Below the pieces are notes generated by a model. It was not told where the DNA came from. It searched no databases and saw nothing but the letters and a program-made list of their open reading frames with translations. Positions 8,284-16,863 of a stretch of 64,000 bases of DNA are shown here, piece after piece (positions within the stretch are counted from its first letter, which is position 1; each line of letters begins with the position of its first letter). The position numbers and the translations under genes are program-made. Location: assembly GCA_965218775.1 (NCBI GenBank), contig CBDCLS010000005.1, forward strand, positions 1,922,001 to 1,986,000, read 5' to 3'. Source of the stretch: CAUZIZ01 sp965218775. Its GTDB lineage: Bacteria; Acidobacteriota; UBA6911; RPQK01; JAJDTT01.

Positions 8284-10833
8284 TTAGTTCAAGTAGAAAA
8301 ACTCGTTCGTATTCAAGAGCGTCAGACAAAACGATCGTAGCGCCCTGAGCTGCGCACTTTCGGTCTGTTCTGACGACGACTCTTCGCTCTCAATCTGCCG
8401 CTGCTGCCTGGCCAGGAAGTCTTGAGCTGCCGACAGCTCTGCCGGATCAGGCTCCCGGGCAAGCGCCACCTGGAAGGCCCGGGGCACCTGCTTTGCCAGC
8501 CCCTGCCCCGACTCACGCTGGAGGCGATCGGCAAAATGACGCGCCTGCTCCTGCATGAAGTCGCCATTGAGAAAAATGAGTGCCTGTGGTCCAGTGGTTG
8601 AAACTCTCCGCTGTTCGCAGCTGGAGGTGGTGTCGGGGGCGTCGAGAACCTCCAGTTCAGGCACCACCAGACTGCGTTTGACAAAGATATAGATGCTGCG
8701 CCGTAAGGCCTGATCTGCCTCCGACTCTTCCCAGTTTTGCCCGGGTACCGACTGCCCCGCCAAGACCGTCTCCGATAATTTGGGATAAATGCTGGGGCCG
8801 GACCTTTCCAGATTCAGCCTTCCACTTACCCAGAGGACGGAGTCGCGAACCATCTCGGCCTCCAACCGGCGCGGGCTCCAGCGCCATAACAGGGTATTGT
8901 CGGGGTCCAATTCGGCTGCCTGAGCGTGCCAGGTCGAAGAGCGCCGAAAGGTAGCCGAATTGACAATCAAACGCTGCAGCTCTTTGACACTCCAGCCAGA
9001 ACGAATCAGCTCAGCGGCCAGATGGTCCAAGAGCTCGGGATGGCTGGGCCGCTTCCCCATGACGCCAAAATTGTTCTCGGTGGCAACCAGACCCTCTCCG
9101 AAATGTGCCTGCCAGATGCGGTTGACCAGGACGCGGGCAACCAGTGACTGAGCTTCCTGGGTCATCCAGCGTGCCAGCCAACGCCTGCGCCCTGTCGAGT
9201 TGAAGGTGGGCTCGATGGGCCCAGTCCGCGTCTTGAAGTCCGTCATTTCCCCAAAGACAGCAGGCACAGCCGGCTCAACCTCATCTCCAAGCATCGAGGG
9301 TTCACCGCGCACCAGGATCCGGGTCGTGGGAGCATAGGGGGAATCTTCGTACCAGATGTAGGCACGAGGGGGCTCCATCGGCCGCGCAGCATCGATCTCT
9401 TCGATCTCCTTTTTCCAGCGCTTGAGATTTGACGCTTCGGTCGCTTCCGCCTCAGCTAGAATCTCTCGATCCAGTCGCTGGTTGAAGTTCTCGGTCAACG
9501 CCTTCTGTTCATCCGAGCGTTTCTCCGGGTCAGTCCGGAAAGCCAGGACCGTTTCAGCATGGTCCAGCCAACTGAGGTCGGCAGCAGCCTCTTTCTTCGG
9601 GGCTAACAGACGGGGAAGAATCTCGTCTCTCAGCTTCTCGATATCTCGCTCCCGCGCGCCGACCTCGGCGTCTGCGAGCGTGATCGCCACCCTATAGGCA
9701 TTCAACTCTTCGGACGTGCCGACCAGGCGGTCCAGGTCTTTACGCTTTTCCTGGGGTCGTTTGAGCGGCTCGAAAAAGGCAAGCATCTGATAGTAGTCCC
9801 GCTGCGAAAAGGGCTCGAACTTGTGGTCGTGACAACGGGCGCAGCGGAGGGTCACACCCAGGAAGGTCGTGGCCGTCACGCCCAGGACGTCGTCCAGCTG
9901 ATCGTAACGGTCGCGTCGCTTCTCGGCGGGTTCGTCGTCCCAGGTGCCCAGTCTCAGAAAAGTCGTGGCTATTTGAGAGGTGGCATTCGAGCCTTCAATT
10001 TCGTCCCCTGCTAACTGTTCGGTGAGGAATCGATCGAAGGGCTTGTCTTGGTTGAAGGCCTCAATCACGTAGTCCCGGTAGCGCCAGGCATGGGGCTTGT
10101 TTCCATCGCGCTCGTAGCCGTTGGATTCCGCGTATCGGGCCACGTCGAGCCACTGCCGCGCCCAACGCTCTCCGTACTGGGGCCGGCTGAGGAGATCTTC
10201 AACCAACTTTTCGGCTGCATCAGGAGCGGCATCCTTCAGAAAGACGCTTACCTCTTCCCTCGTGGGTGGAAGTCCAATCAAAGACAAAAACAAGCGACGA
10301 ACAAGTGCCCTTCTATCAACCAGGGGCGCCGGCTCTATTCCCGCCTCTTCCAGCTTTTTCAGGACGAAGGCATCGACGGAAGTTGCGACTTGATCAACCG
10401 AATCGATGCGTGGGATTCCCTTCACATCCAGCGGTCCAAAAGCCCAATGCTTGGATCCATTCGATGCTTCCTTGCCCGACATCTCCGAGTCAGGACCCGG
10501 GGCTCCGGCGTCGATCCAGGCCCGAAGCAGGGCTATCTCGGACTGGCTCAACTTGTCCTCTCCCATGGGCATGCTCTGATCCACTACCCGTTGGAAAAGC
10601 CGACTATTCTCAGCCGACCCTCTGCTCAAGGCCGGCCCTTGAGTGCCGCCCTTTACCATCGAGTCCGGAGTACGAAGGTCCAACTCACCCATGCGAACTG
10701 ATTCGCCGTGGCACTGAAAGCAGCGGCGATTCAAGAGAGGGAGAACATCTGTCTCAAACTGAGGCACTGACACACCGGGCAGGCTGACGCTGGCCACAAT
10801 GCAAAGGAGGGTTGTACACACCCATTGTCGCAT
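8284..10833 (-). CDS. DUF1549/DUF1553 protein with N-terminal cytochrome c domain
   Basis: An 849-residue exported protein. After a signal peptide (residues 1-22) comes a c-type cytochrome segment with the heme motif CFQCH near residue 38 (NRRCFQCHGE), the PSCyt1 type. DUF1549 follows from about residue 150 (LVRRLFLSLIGLPPTREEV; RWLDVARYAESNGYERD), then DUF1553 from about 555 (VNRIWQAHFGEGLVATENNF; RSSTWHAQ). A second CxxCH, CARCH (LRCARCHDHKFEPFSQRDYY), appears near residue 335. It heads the DUF1549-DUF1501 unit. In the family these are periplasmic or surface proteins of unclear enzymatic function, thought to be linked to polysaccharide breakdown. Divergent from the GlcE-like gene with 92 bp between. 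Confidence 0.88.
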   Translation of the reverse strand: MRQWVCTTLLCIVASVSLPGVSVPQFETDVLPLLNRRCFQCHGESVRMGELDLRTPDSMVKGGTQGPALSRGSAENSRLFQRVVDQSMPMGEDKLSQSEIALLRAWIDAGAPGPDSEMSGKEASNGSKHWAFGPLDVKGIPRIDSVDQVATSVDAFVLKKLEEAGIEPAPLVDRRALVRRLFLSLIGLPPTREEVSVFLKDAAPDAAEKLVEDLLSRPQYGERWARQWLDVARYAESNGYERDGNKPHAWRYRDYVIEAFNQDKPFDRFLTEQLAGDEIEGSNATSQIATTFLRLGTWDDEPAEKRRDRYDQLDDVLGVTATTFLGVTLRCARCHDHKFEPFSQRDYYQMLAFFEPLKRPQEKRKDLDRLVGTSEELNAYRVAITLADAEVGARERDIEKLRDEILPRLLAPKKEAAADLSWLDHAETVLAFRTDPEKRSDEQKALTENFNQRLDREILAEAEATEASNLKRWKKEIEEIDAARPMEPPRAYIWYEDSPYAPTTRILVRGEPSMLGDEVEPAVPAVFGEMTDFKTRTGPIEPTFNSTGRRRWLARWMTQEAQSLVARVLVNRIWQAHFGEGLVATENNFGVMGKRPSHPELLDHLAAELIRSGWSVKELQRLIVNSATFRRSSTWHAQAAELDPDNTLLWRWSPRRLEAEMVRDSVLWVSGRLNLERSGPSIYPKLSETVLAGQSVPGQNWEESEADQALRRSIYIFVKRSLVVPELEVLDAPDTTSSCEQRRVSTTGPQALIFLNGDFMQEQARHFADRLQRESGQGLAKQVPRAFQVALAREPDPAELSAAQDFLARQQRQIESEESSSEQTESAQLRALRSFCLTLLNTNEFFYLN

Positions 10834-10925
10834 TGAGAAACATTATGCTCCTCTGAGCGTCTTTTCTGCAATCGGACTGGGCGCCCTGCAGCCCCAGTTG
10901 GAATCAGATTTGACAAGACTTCCGA

Positions 10926-12230
10926 ATGGCCGCTATTCTTGCGCGCCGTTTGGACGCACTCATGATTCCGATTCCTGATGCCTACAGGTGGATCGACCCT
11001 GGTGCGGAGCCCCCTCCCGTCTTCGAGCCCGAGGATGTCGAGAGCTGTCGCCGCTGGATCGAAGGAAAACACCGGGAACGGGCAGCAGTCCTGATCCTGG
11101 GCGGAGGCAGCCACTGCTTTCTCGGTAACCGTCCGCGGAGGGTCACGGACATCCTTTCCCTGCGCCGGTGGAACAGGGTGCTCGAGCACAGCCCCGGAGA
11201 CCTGACGGTCACCGTAGAGGCGGGATGTCCCCTCACTCAACTCAACGAAGTCCTTGGAAGCGCAGGTCAGTTCCTTCCCTTTTTTCCGGTCAATCATCAC
11301 GAGGCAACCATGGGTGGCTTGGTTGCGACCGGCCTCTCTGGCCCTTATGCGGGCTCCCTGGGCGGCATCCGAGACTATCTGATTGGAATCGAAGTGCTCC
11401 ACCCCGAAGGCGTCGTCAGCCACGCCGGTGGAAAAGTGGTCAAGAACGTGGCTGGTTACGATCTCTGCAAACTCTACACCGGATCCATGGGTTCCCTGGG
11501 AGTGATCACCCAGATGACCTTCAAGGTCCGTCCCCGCCCCGCCCAGTCACGGACAGCACTCCTCGCTTTTTCCGACTTCGGCGAGCTGGTTGAGGCGGTG
11601 GTGGACGTACGCAACAGAATCGATCCTGCGGCTCTGGATCTGGTCCTGGGCAACGACGACTTGACGCGGCCCTTCTTGGAGTCAGCACTCGCCGGCGACT
11701 TGCCTCCCCTGCCGTCATTCTGGATCGCCGCTCAAGCATGGGACTCAGCCCCGCTCACTGCCTGGAAGACAGAAACCCTGCTCAGCCACTACCCAAGTGC
11801 CTGTCTCTTGGACGCCGAGTCTGAACGGCAATTCTGGATCGACCAGCAAAGTGCCTTCCGTAGTGCCCTGAGTCCGCAGAGCGGGGTGACGGTCTTGAGG
11901 ATCAGCAGTCCTCTCGGCCTCCTGGATCAAGTCCACCGCCAACTGTCCCAGAGGCTCCCTTACGAAGCTGCCAGCGGCCATCTGCGAAGCGGCACTGTCT
12001 TCGTCTTCACCAAGGAGACCGGGGCGCTGGGGGAGTTTGAAAAACTGCGCCAGGAATGGAAGAGCCAGCAGGTCTACGGAACCGTCTTAAAGAATGGCTT
12101 CCTGAGCGAGGAGGGCTCAATCGACGTTTGGGGTCCGACCTCTCAGCCGCTGGAAATCATGACCCAGATCAAGCAGAGATTCGATCCGAATGGCATCTTG
12201 AATCCAGGGCGGTTCTGGGGAGGTCTCTGA
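10926..12230 (+). CDS. FAD-binding oxidase, glycolate oxidase GlcE-like
   Basis: A 434-residue flavoprotein of the VAO/PCMH family. The FAD-binding domain (about residues 40-210) shows ILGGGSH, the LTVTVEAGCPLTQLNEVLGS stretch, FPVNHHEATMGGLVATGLSG and GGKVVKNVAGYDLCKLYTGS, close to GlcE of glycolate oxidase. The C-terminus ends with FDPNGILNPGRFWGG, the usual FAD-oxidase tail. GlcE normally works with GlcD and the iron-sulfur subunit GlcF to oxidise glycolate to glyoxylate, but neither partner is in the window, so the substrate is uncertain. ATG 10926 gives the longest protein; ATG 10962 is an alternative, and neither has a strong ribosome-binding site. Confidence 0.8.
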   Translation: MAAILARRLDALMIPIPDAYRWIDPGAEPPPVFEPEDVESCRRWIEGKHRERAAVLILGGGSHCFLGNRPRRVTDILSLRRWNRVLEHSPGDLTVTVEAGCPLTQLNEVLGSAGQFLPFFPVNHHEATMGGLVATGLSGPYAGSLGGIRDYLIGIEVLHPEGVVSHAGGKVVKNVAGYDLCKLYTGSMGSLGVITQMTFKVRPRPAQSRTALLAFSDFGELVEAVVDVRNRIDPAALDLVLGNDDLTRPFLESALAGDLPPLPSFWIAAQAWDSAPLTAWKTETLLSHYPSACLLDAESERQFWIDQQSAFRSALSPQSGVTVLRISSPLGLLDQVHRQLSQRLPYEAASGHLRSGTVFVFTKETGALGEFEKLRQEWKSQQVYGTVLKNGFLSEEGSIDVWGPTSQPLEIMTQIKQRFDPNGILNPGRFWGGL

Positions 12231-12245
12231 TTCGGTAGCGGTCGT

Positions 12246-12301
12246 CTCCAGGCCGCCGTAACGTCGAGCCGCAGGCTCGACCGAAATACTTCGGCCTGGA
12301 G
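12246..12301. terminator. Nested hairpin between convergent genes (possible bidirectional terminator)
   Basis: Outer stem CTCCAGGCCG (12246-12255) pairs with CGGCCTGGAG (12292-12301); an inner stem GTCGAGCC (12263-12270) pairs with GGCTCGAC (12274-12281). It lies between the stops of glcE-like (12230) and uvrC (12345). There is no T-run, so it may be a REP-like palindrome rather than an intrinsic terminator; CGGCCTGGAGGCC recurs at 6761. Confidence 0.5.
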
Positions 12302-12344
12302 GCCAAAGCTACGTCCAGCGATCAGTTGCGCCACTCAGATTCTT

Positions 12345-14156
12345 TCAGTCCAGACTCTGCTTGATCAGATCCGCGAGCTTTTTCCCCACGAACGGGGTGA
12401 GCTCTTCGACGCTGGCCTGACGGATCCTGTTGACGCTTCCGAAGTTTCGCAGCAGCCGCTTCTTCCTTTTGTCGCCGATTCCAGGAATCCCATCCAATTC
12501 AGAAGCGAAGTCCCGGATCGATCGCCGTTTGCGATGATAGGTGACGGCAAAACGATGGGCTTCATCTCTGATTTCCTGGGCGAGGTGAAGCACAGGGGAG
12601 GTCTTGTCCAGAGTCAGGGGGTCCTCCTGTCCCATGATGAAGATCTCCTCTTCCCGCTTCGCCAGGCTGATGAGAGGAGTTTCCTCTGTCCCCAGGCGGG
12701 AAAGCGCCTGGTAGGCCGTGTGGAGTTGGCCCTTTCCACCATCGATCAGAATCAGGTCGGGCATCGAGCTGCCCTCGTCCAGGATCCGTCGGTAGCGGCG
12801 ATGAACGACCTCGTGGATCGAAGAGAAGTCGTCGGATCCCTCTACCGTCTTGATCCTGAACTTACGGTACTGGCTGCGCTGCATCTGGCCGTCTTCGCAA
12901 ACTACGAGCGACGCCACGGTCTCGGATCCCTGAATATTGGAGACGTCAAACCCTTCGATGCGCCGCGGAGGCTTCTGCAGGTTCAGCTCGCTTTGAAGGG
13001 CCTCCAGGACCTTCCATTTCTCTGACCGGAGAATTTTGAAGCGGCTCTCGAAGGCGATCTTGGCATTACGCTCCACCAGGAGAAGGAGGTTGTGTTTCTG
13101 TCCCCTCTTGGGTACGAGGATGCGCACCTGTCTGCGTCTCCGTGATTCGATCTTGGAGCAGAGCCAGTGCCGAATCAGCTCCTGGTCCGTGACCTCGGTG
13201 GGCAGGTAGATCTCGTCGGGGACAAATCCAGCATTGACGTAGTACTGTTGAATCGCGTCGCGCAGGAAGGTGGCGGGCTGAAAGAACTGAAGATTCTCCC
13301 AATAGAACTCGCGTTTCCCCACAATTCGGGTGTCGCGAAGCGTGAAGAGCTGTAGGGCCAGCTTGGAACCCTCGCGATAGTAGGCAAAAATATCCACGCT
13401 GTTCCGACCGCCCAGGATCATCTTCTGCTCTTCGCTAAGGTCACCTACCATGCGAATTCGGTCGCGATAGAAGGCCGCGGCTTCATAGTGCTGCTGTCCT
13501 GAAGCCTCCAGCATCTTCTGCTTCAGACTCCGAATCAACTCCTCGTTCTTTCCCTCCAGCAAGAGAACGACATCCTTCACTGCCCGGCTGTATTCGTCGT
13601 CGGTACAGAGACCCTTTACGCAAGGACCGAGACACCGCTTTATGTAGTATTCCAGGCAGGGCCGATCCAGGCCTCCGTCGATCTTGAGATCGCAGGTCCG
13701 CAGCATGAAGTGGCGATTGATGATTTTGATGGTGTTGCGGGCCAGCGACGCCGGCAGATAGGGTCCGAAGTAGAGGGCTCCATCGTTAACAATCCTTCGA
13801 GTCAACAAGACCCTTGGGTAGGGCTCGTTTACCGTCAGCTTGATCAACAGGAAGGCCTTGTCATCCTTCAGATTGATGTTGAATTTTGGTTTGTGCTGCT
13901 TGACCAGGCTACTCTCGAGGATCAGCGCTTCCAGTTCGTTGTCCGTGACGATGTACTCCAGATCCCGGATATGCTGCTTGAGCACCTCCGTTTTATGGTC
14001 TGCTTCCCGTGAAGACTGGAAATAGGAACGGACACGGTGTCTGAGGCTCTTCCCCTTGCCGATGTAGATGATCCTATGGCGCGCGTCTTTGAAGAGGTAG
14101 ACGCCGGACTTGGCAGGAAGGCGCTCCAGCTTGGCCTGGAGAATCTCCGGTTCCAT
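12345..14156 (-). CDS. uvrC: UvrABC system subunit C
   Basis: A 603-residue excision-repair nuclease that makes both incisions beside a lesion held by UvrAB. The GIY-YIG domain is at the N-terminus (SGVYLFKDARHRIIYIGKG, residues 16-34); the UVR motif (HYEAAAFYRDRI) is near 220; the RNase H-like domain follows (RIEGFDVSNIQGSETVASLV; LILIDGGKGQL; HRFAVTYHRKRR) with its acidic and His residues; two helix-hairpin-helix motifs close the protein (LDGIPGIGDKRKKRLLRNFG). The start at ATG 14156 (MEPEILQAKLERLP) is chosen because the longer frame to 14519 runs back through the hexamer-repeat hairpin and into the next gene. Confidence 0.96.
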   Translation of the reverse strand: MEPEILQAKLERLPAKSGVYLFKDARHRIIYIGKGKSLRHRVRSYFQSSREADHKTEVLKQHIRDLEYIVTDNELEALILESSLVKQHKPKFNINLKDDKAFLLIKLTVNEPYPRVLLTRRIVNDGALYFGPYLPASLARNTIKIINRHFMLRTCDLKIDGGLDRPCLEYYIKRCLGPCVKGLCTDDEYSRAVKDVVLLLEGKNEELIRSLKQKMLEASGQQHYEAAAFYRDRIRMVGDLSEEQKMILGGRNSVDIFAYYREGSKLALQLFTLRDTRIVGKREFYWENLQFFQPATFLRDAIQQYYVNAGFVPDEIYLPTEVTDQELIRHWLCSKIESRRRRQVRILVPKRGQKHNLLLLVERNAKIAFESRFKILRSEKWKVLEALQSELNLQKPPRRIEGFDVSNIQGSETVASLVVCEDGQMQRSQYRKFRIKTVEGSDDFSSIHEVVHRRYRRILDEGSSMPDLILIDGGKGQLHTAYQALSRLGTEETPLISLAKREEEIFIMGQEDPLTLDKTSPVLHLAQEIRDEAHRFAVTYHRKRRSIRDFASELDGIPGIGDKRKKRLLRNFGSVNRIRQASVEELTPFVGKKLADLIKQSLD

Positions 14157-14171
14157 GACTGAGATTATATA

Positions 14172-14338
14172 GGTGCTAGCTGGCGGTATCTGTCCTTCCC
14201 GTGCCCGTGCCCGTGCCCTTGCCCGTGCCTTTGCCCTGACCTCATCCAGGCCAGAAAAACCGAGACGATTGACCCGAACGGGCAAGGGCACGGGCACGGG
14301 CAAAGGCAAGGGAGCTAAGCGCTTAACGGGTACGCTGC
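14172..14338. repeat. Hexamer-repeat palindrome, copy at 14.2 kb
   Basis: Left arm (14195-14237) is built of CCCGTG and CCCTTG hexamers and pairs with the right arm (14278-14312) of GGGCAC and GGGCAA hexamers across a loop of about 40 bases. The right outer end has GCGCTTAACGGGTACGCT, matching the end motif of the 50.1- and 56.8-kb copies (GCTAAACAGGTACGCT, GCTAAACACATACGG). The loop shares a CAATCGTC and GATGA-GTC pattern with the 56.8-kb copy. It fills the gap between uvrC and the 3D-domain gene. Confidence 0.8.
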
Positions 14339-14340
14339 CC

Positions 14341-14811
14341 CTAGCCGGCGATCCCGCTGGAGAAGGCGTCGGAGGGATCGGAATGCCAGCCGTGCCGCAA
14401 GACACGAACCTTGACGCACTGTCGGCCGAACTCCATCGCCTCTTCGTAACTGGGCATGTAGATGTCGATGATCTGGCCCTTGACGGCGGATCCCGTGTCG
14501 AGGACGGTATAGATACCACTATACCTACCGGCTTCCACCTCGATCACAGAGCCAATCGGGAGAGTCGAGGGATCGGCGGCTACGATGCCCCGTTTGACGT
14601 ACACACCCGAACGCGTAATGCCACTGTCACAGTAGGCAGTCGCTTCGAAAACCTCGTAGTCGGGCTCTGATGGCTCCTCGAGGCTGACTTCTACTACGGG
14701 AGCGGGCTCTGGCACCAGGGGCACGGGCTCCGAACGCAGGGGCGAAAAACGAAGAATCACGACCGAGCAGAGCAACAAAGAAATAGAAAGTAGGGGAATC
14801 CGTATCCACAT
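14341..14811 (-). CDS. 3D-domain protein (exported, MltA C-terminal-like)
   Basis: A 156-residue protein with an N-terminal hydrophobic segment (residues 3-22), a Pro/Glu-rich linker (25-50) and a C-terminal 3D domain named after its three aspartates: FEATAYCDSG near 54, VAADPSTLPIGSVIEV near 77, YTVLDTGSAVKGQIIDIYMP near 100. Such domains form the double-psi barrel of MltA-type lytic transglycosylases and some cell-wall factors. No catalytic partner domain is present, so a role at peptidoglycan is inference. Its stop abuts the hexamer-repeat palindrome. Confidence 0.8.
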   Translation of the reverse strand: MWIRIPLLSISLLLCSVVILRFSPLRSEPVPLVPEPAPVVEVSLEEPSEPDYEVFEATAYCDSGITRSGVYVKRGIVAADPSTLPIGSVIEVEAGRYSGIYTVLDTGSAVKGQIIDIYMPSYEEAMEFGRQCVKVRVLRHGWHSDPSDAFSSGIAG

Positions 14812-15014
14812 TTTCTTACCCTCACCTTCCTCTCATTCCCGCCCCACCTTCAGCTCTCTCATTCAACTTTTAGGCATAGACGCCGTGGGGGGTAAAAGGT
14901 TTCACTACAGATTCGCTTTTCGCGGAGCAGTGAGCAGTGAGCGGTTCGTCAGTGAGCAGCTCCGAAAACAGCGAATATCAACCACATTCTAAAGGGACGC
15001 ACTGACAACTGGCT
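14812..15014. repeat. Intergenic stretch with AGTGAGC repeats
   Basis: No gene is seen. GCAGTGAGCAGTGAGC (14927-14942) is followed by CAGTGAGCAGC at 14950-14960. A similar run, AGTGAGCAGTGATGCAGTGA, lies after the dehydrogenase-like gene at about 49969. These are short dispersed heptamer tracts without an obvious role. Confidence 0.5.
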
Positions 15015-16055
15015 TCAAACCTTGCTGTGGCTGCAGAGGATGGATTTATCTCCAAGAATGGTGTTGCGGCGGACCGTTGCTCCCTCACCGATCGAGGCAC
15101 CCCGGCCCAGAATACCTCCCGTGACCACGGCGCCCTTTTGGATGCGGCAACCGGACCACAGAACCGAATTACGGATTCGTGCGCCTTCTTCGATACGACA
15201 ATTGCTACCGATAACCGAGTGGGAGATTCGGACACCGGGTTTGAGAGTACACGATCGATCAATCAGGGAGTCTCCCTCGACCTGTACCCGAGGGTCCGGA
15301 TGCTCTTGACGAGTGTCGGGGAAGGCAGCAAACGCGGGGATCTCGATTCTTCCGTCGAGGCAGTCCATGTTGGTCTGGAAGTAGTTATCGGGGCGGGTAA
15401 TCTCACGCCAATAGGAGCCGAAAACAGAAGCAAAAAAGGGCACCTGATGCTCTAATAGGAAGGGGAAGAGATCGCGCTCGAAGGAAAAAGGAACATCCCC
15501 GGGAATCGACTGGAAGATCTCCGGCTCGAAGACGTAGACACCGGCATTGATCGTATTCGCTCGTAGGGACTTTCCCCGAGGACGTTCCACAAAGCCAGTG
15601 ACCCAGTTATTGCGGTCCATTTCCACCACCCCATAGGGTCGCGGATTGTCGACGCGACAAACCCCCACAGTCGCGAGAGCCCCGGAATCTTTGTGTTGCG
15701 CCAGGACCTCCTGGAGAGACAGTTCGGTCAATATATCTCCGTTGATCACAACAACGGTGTCATCGATCAAGTACTCTGCCTTCTTCAAGGCCCCTGCGGT
15801 CCCCACTGGGGTACTCTCGACGTGGTAGCGGAGAAGTATCCCCAGGACGGAGCCATCACCGAAGGAATCGCGAATCTTACGGGGTTGATGAGCCAGGCTG
15901 AGGATAACCTCCCGGATCCCGGCCTTCTTGAACAGGTCTATCTGGAACAAGAGCAGCGGGAAGTTCGCTACGGGAAGAAGGGGCTTGGGAGTGCTAATGG
16001 TCAGCGGCAACAGTCCGCTGCTGGAACCGCCGGCCAAGATCAGGGCTTTGATCAC
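15015..16055 (-). CDS. Sugar-1-phosphate nucleotidyltransferase-like protein with degenerate signature
   Basis: A 346-residue protein starting at GTG 16055 (IKALILAGG). Residues 1-230 look like the nucleotidyltransferase fold of mannose-/glucose-1-phosphate nucleotidyltransferases (VVVINGDILTELSLQEVL; NTINAGVYVFEPEIF). Residues 255-340 carry hexapeptide left-handed beta-helix repeats (RISHSVIGSNCRIEEGARI). The normal signature GGxGTRLxPLT-PKP reads GGSSSGLLPLTISTPKP, so the Gly-Thr-Arg that binds the nucleotide phosphates is missing. It may be an inactive or regulatory paralogue, or use another chemistry. The C-terminus ends abruptly at SHSKV. The gene is divergent from pgsA. Confidence 0.75.
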   Translation of the reverse strand: MIKALILAGGSSSGLLPLTISTPKPLLPVANFPLLLFQIDLFKKAGIREVILSLAHQPRKIRDSFGDGSVLGILLRYHVESTPVGTAGALKKAEYLIDDTVVVINGDILTELSLQEVLAQHKDSGALATVGVCRVDNPRPYGVVEMDRNNWVTGFVERPRGKSLRANTINAGVYVFEPEIFQSIPGDVPFSFERDLFPFLLEHQVPFFASVFGSYWREITRPDNYFQTNMDCLDGRIEIPAFAAFPDTRQEHPDPRVQVEGDSLIDRSCTLKPGVRISHSVIGSNCRIEEGARIRNSVLWSGCRIQKGAVVTGGILGRGASIGEGATVRRNTILGDKSILCSHSKV

Positions 16056-16199
16056 ATTCGGAGGCTAGCACCAAGGCATCGCAGTGGCAACCAGTCTCCG
16101 CAGTCGTGTTCGCGCGTTACACCAAGGAACCGCTTTCGCAGTAGATCAGTTTCTGGGGCGCAGGCTCCCAGGTACAACCTCGAGAGGAAGTGTGTTAAA

Positions 16200-16832
16200 T
16201 TGGCGACATTGATGAATCTTCCGAATGCGCTGACGGTCACCCGGATCTTCCTGGTCCCAGTGCTGCTCGTAGTGCTCCTGACAGGTCGGTTTGCCGAGCG
16301 AGAGCTCTGGGGCTTCGTCGTCTTCGCAGCCGCTGCGATCACGGACTACTTCGACGGTTACTTTGCGCGCAAGCGGTTCCAGGTCACCACCCTCGGCAAA
16401 CTCCTGGACCCGATTGCAGACAAGCTGTTGATCTCGGCGGCGTTTGTTTCCCTGGTCGAGTGGCAGGTGGCGCCCTCCTGGATGGTCATCATCGTCATTG
16501 GCCGCGAGTTCGCCGTGACCGGGCTTCGCAGCATCGCCTCGGCGCAGGGTCTGACCATCGATGCTTCCCGGCTGGGCAAATACAAAATGGCGAGTCAGGT
16601 GCTGTGTGTCAGTGCCCTGATTCTGGGAACTCGTTATTCAACCTGGCTGCTGCATCCGGTTGGAACGGTTCTTTTGTGGTTGGTTGTGGTGCTGGCTTTT
16701 ACCTCGATGGTCCAATACTTTCGCAGATTCTGGAGCCAGATAGACGAGAGCATCAAGTATCCCAAGCTTCAGGATCACGGTAAGGCTCCGCTGAAACATA
16801 GCGGCGGCTCCAATGCGGTCATTAATCCCTGA
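16200..16832 (+). CDS. pgsA: CDP-diacylglycerol--glycerol-3-phosphate 3-phosphatidyltransferase
   Basis: A 210-residue integral membrane enzyme of phosphatidylglycerol synthesis. The CDP-alcohol phosphotransferase motif is complete: DG-YF-AR, eight residues, G, three residues, D, three residues, D (in DYFDGYFARKRF and TLGKLLDPIADK). Start is set at TTG 16200, nine bases after GAGAGGAAG; ATG 16212 (MNLPNALTVTR) is the alternative that looks more like other PgsA proteins. The frame is open further back to 15693, but that part is the antisense of the neighbouring gene. It overlaps nothing and is followed 31 bp later by aroDE. Confidence 0.9.
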   Translation: MATLMNLPNALTVTRIFLVPVLLVVLLTGRFAERELWGFVVFAAAAITDYFDGYFARKRFQVTTLGKLLDPIADKLLISAAFVSLVEWQVAPSWMVIIVIGREFAVTGLRSIASAQGLTIDASRLGKYKMASQVLCVSALILGTRYSTWLLHPVGTVLLWLVVVLAFTSMVQYFRRFWSQIDESIKYPKLQDHGKAPLKHSGGSNAVINP

Positions 16833-16863
16833 AGAGCGCCAGGATCTGATCCCGGATCGGCCC

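Noticed and set aside
14157..14519. N-terminal extension of uvrC
   Set aside because: It runs through the hexamer-repeat palindrome and into the 3D-domain gene; the GIY-YIG domain starts at ATG 14156.
15693..16199. N-terminal extension of pgsA
   Set aside because: It is antisense to the nucleotidyltransferase gene and has no membrane or enzyme features.
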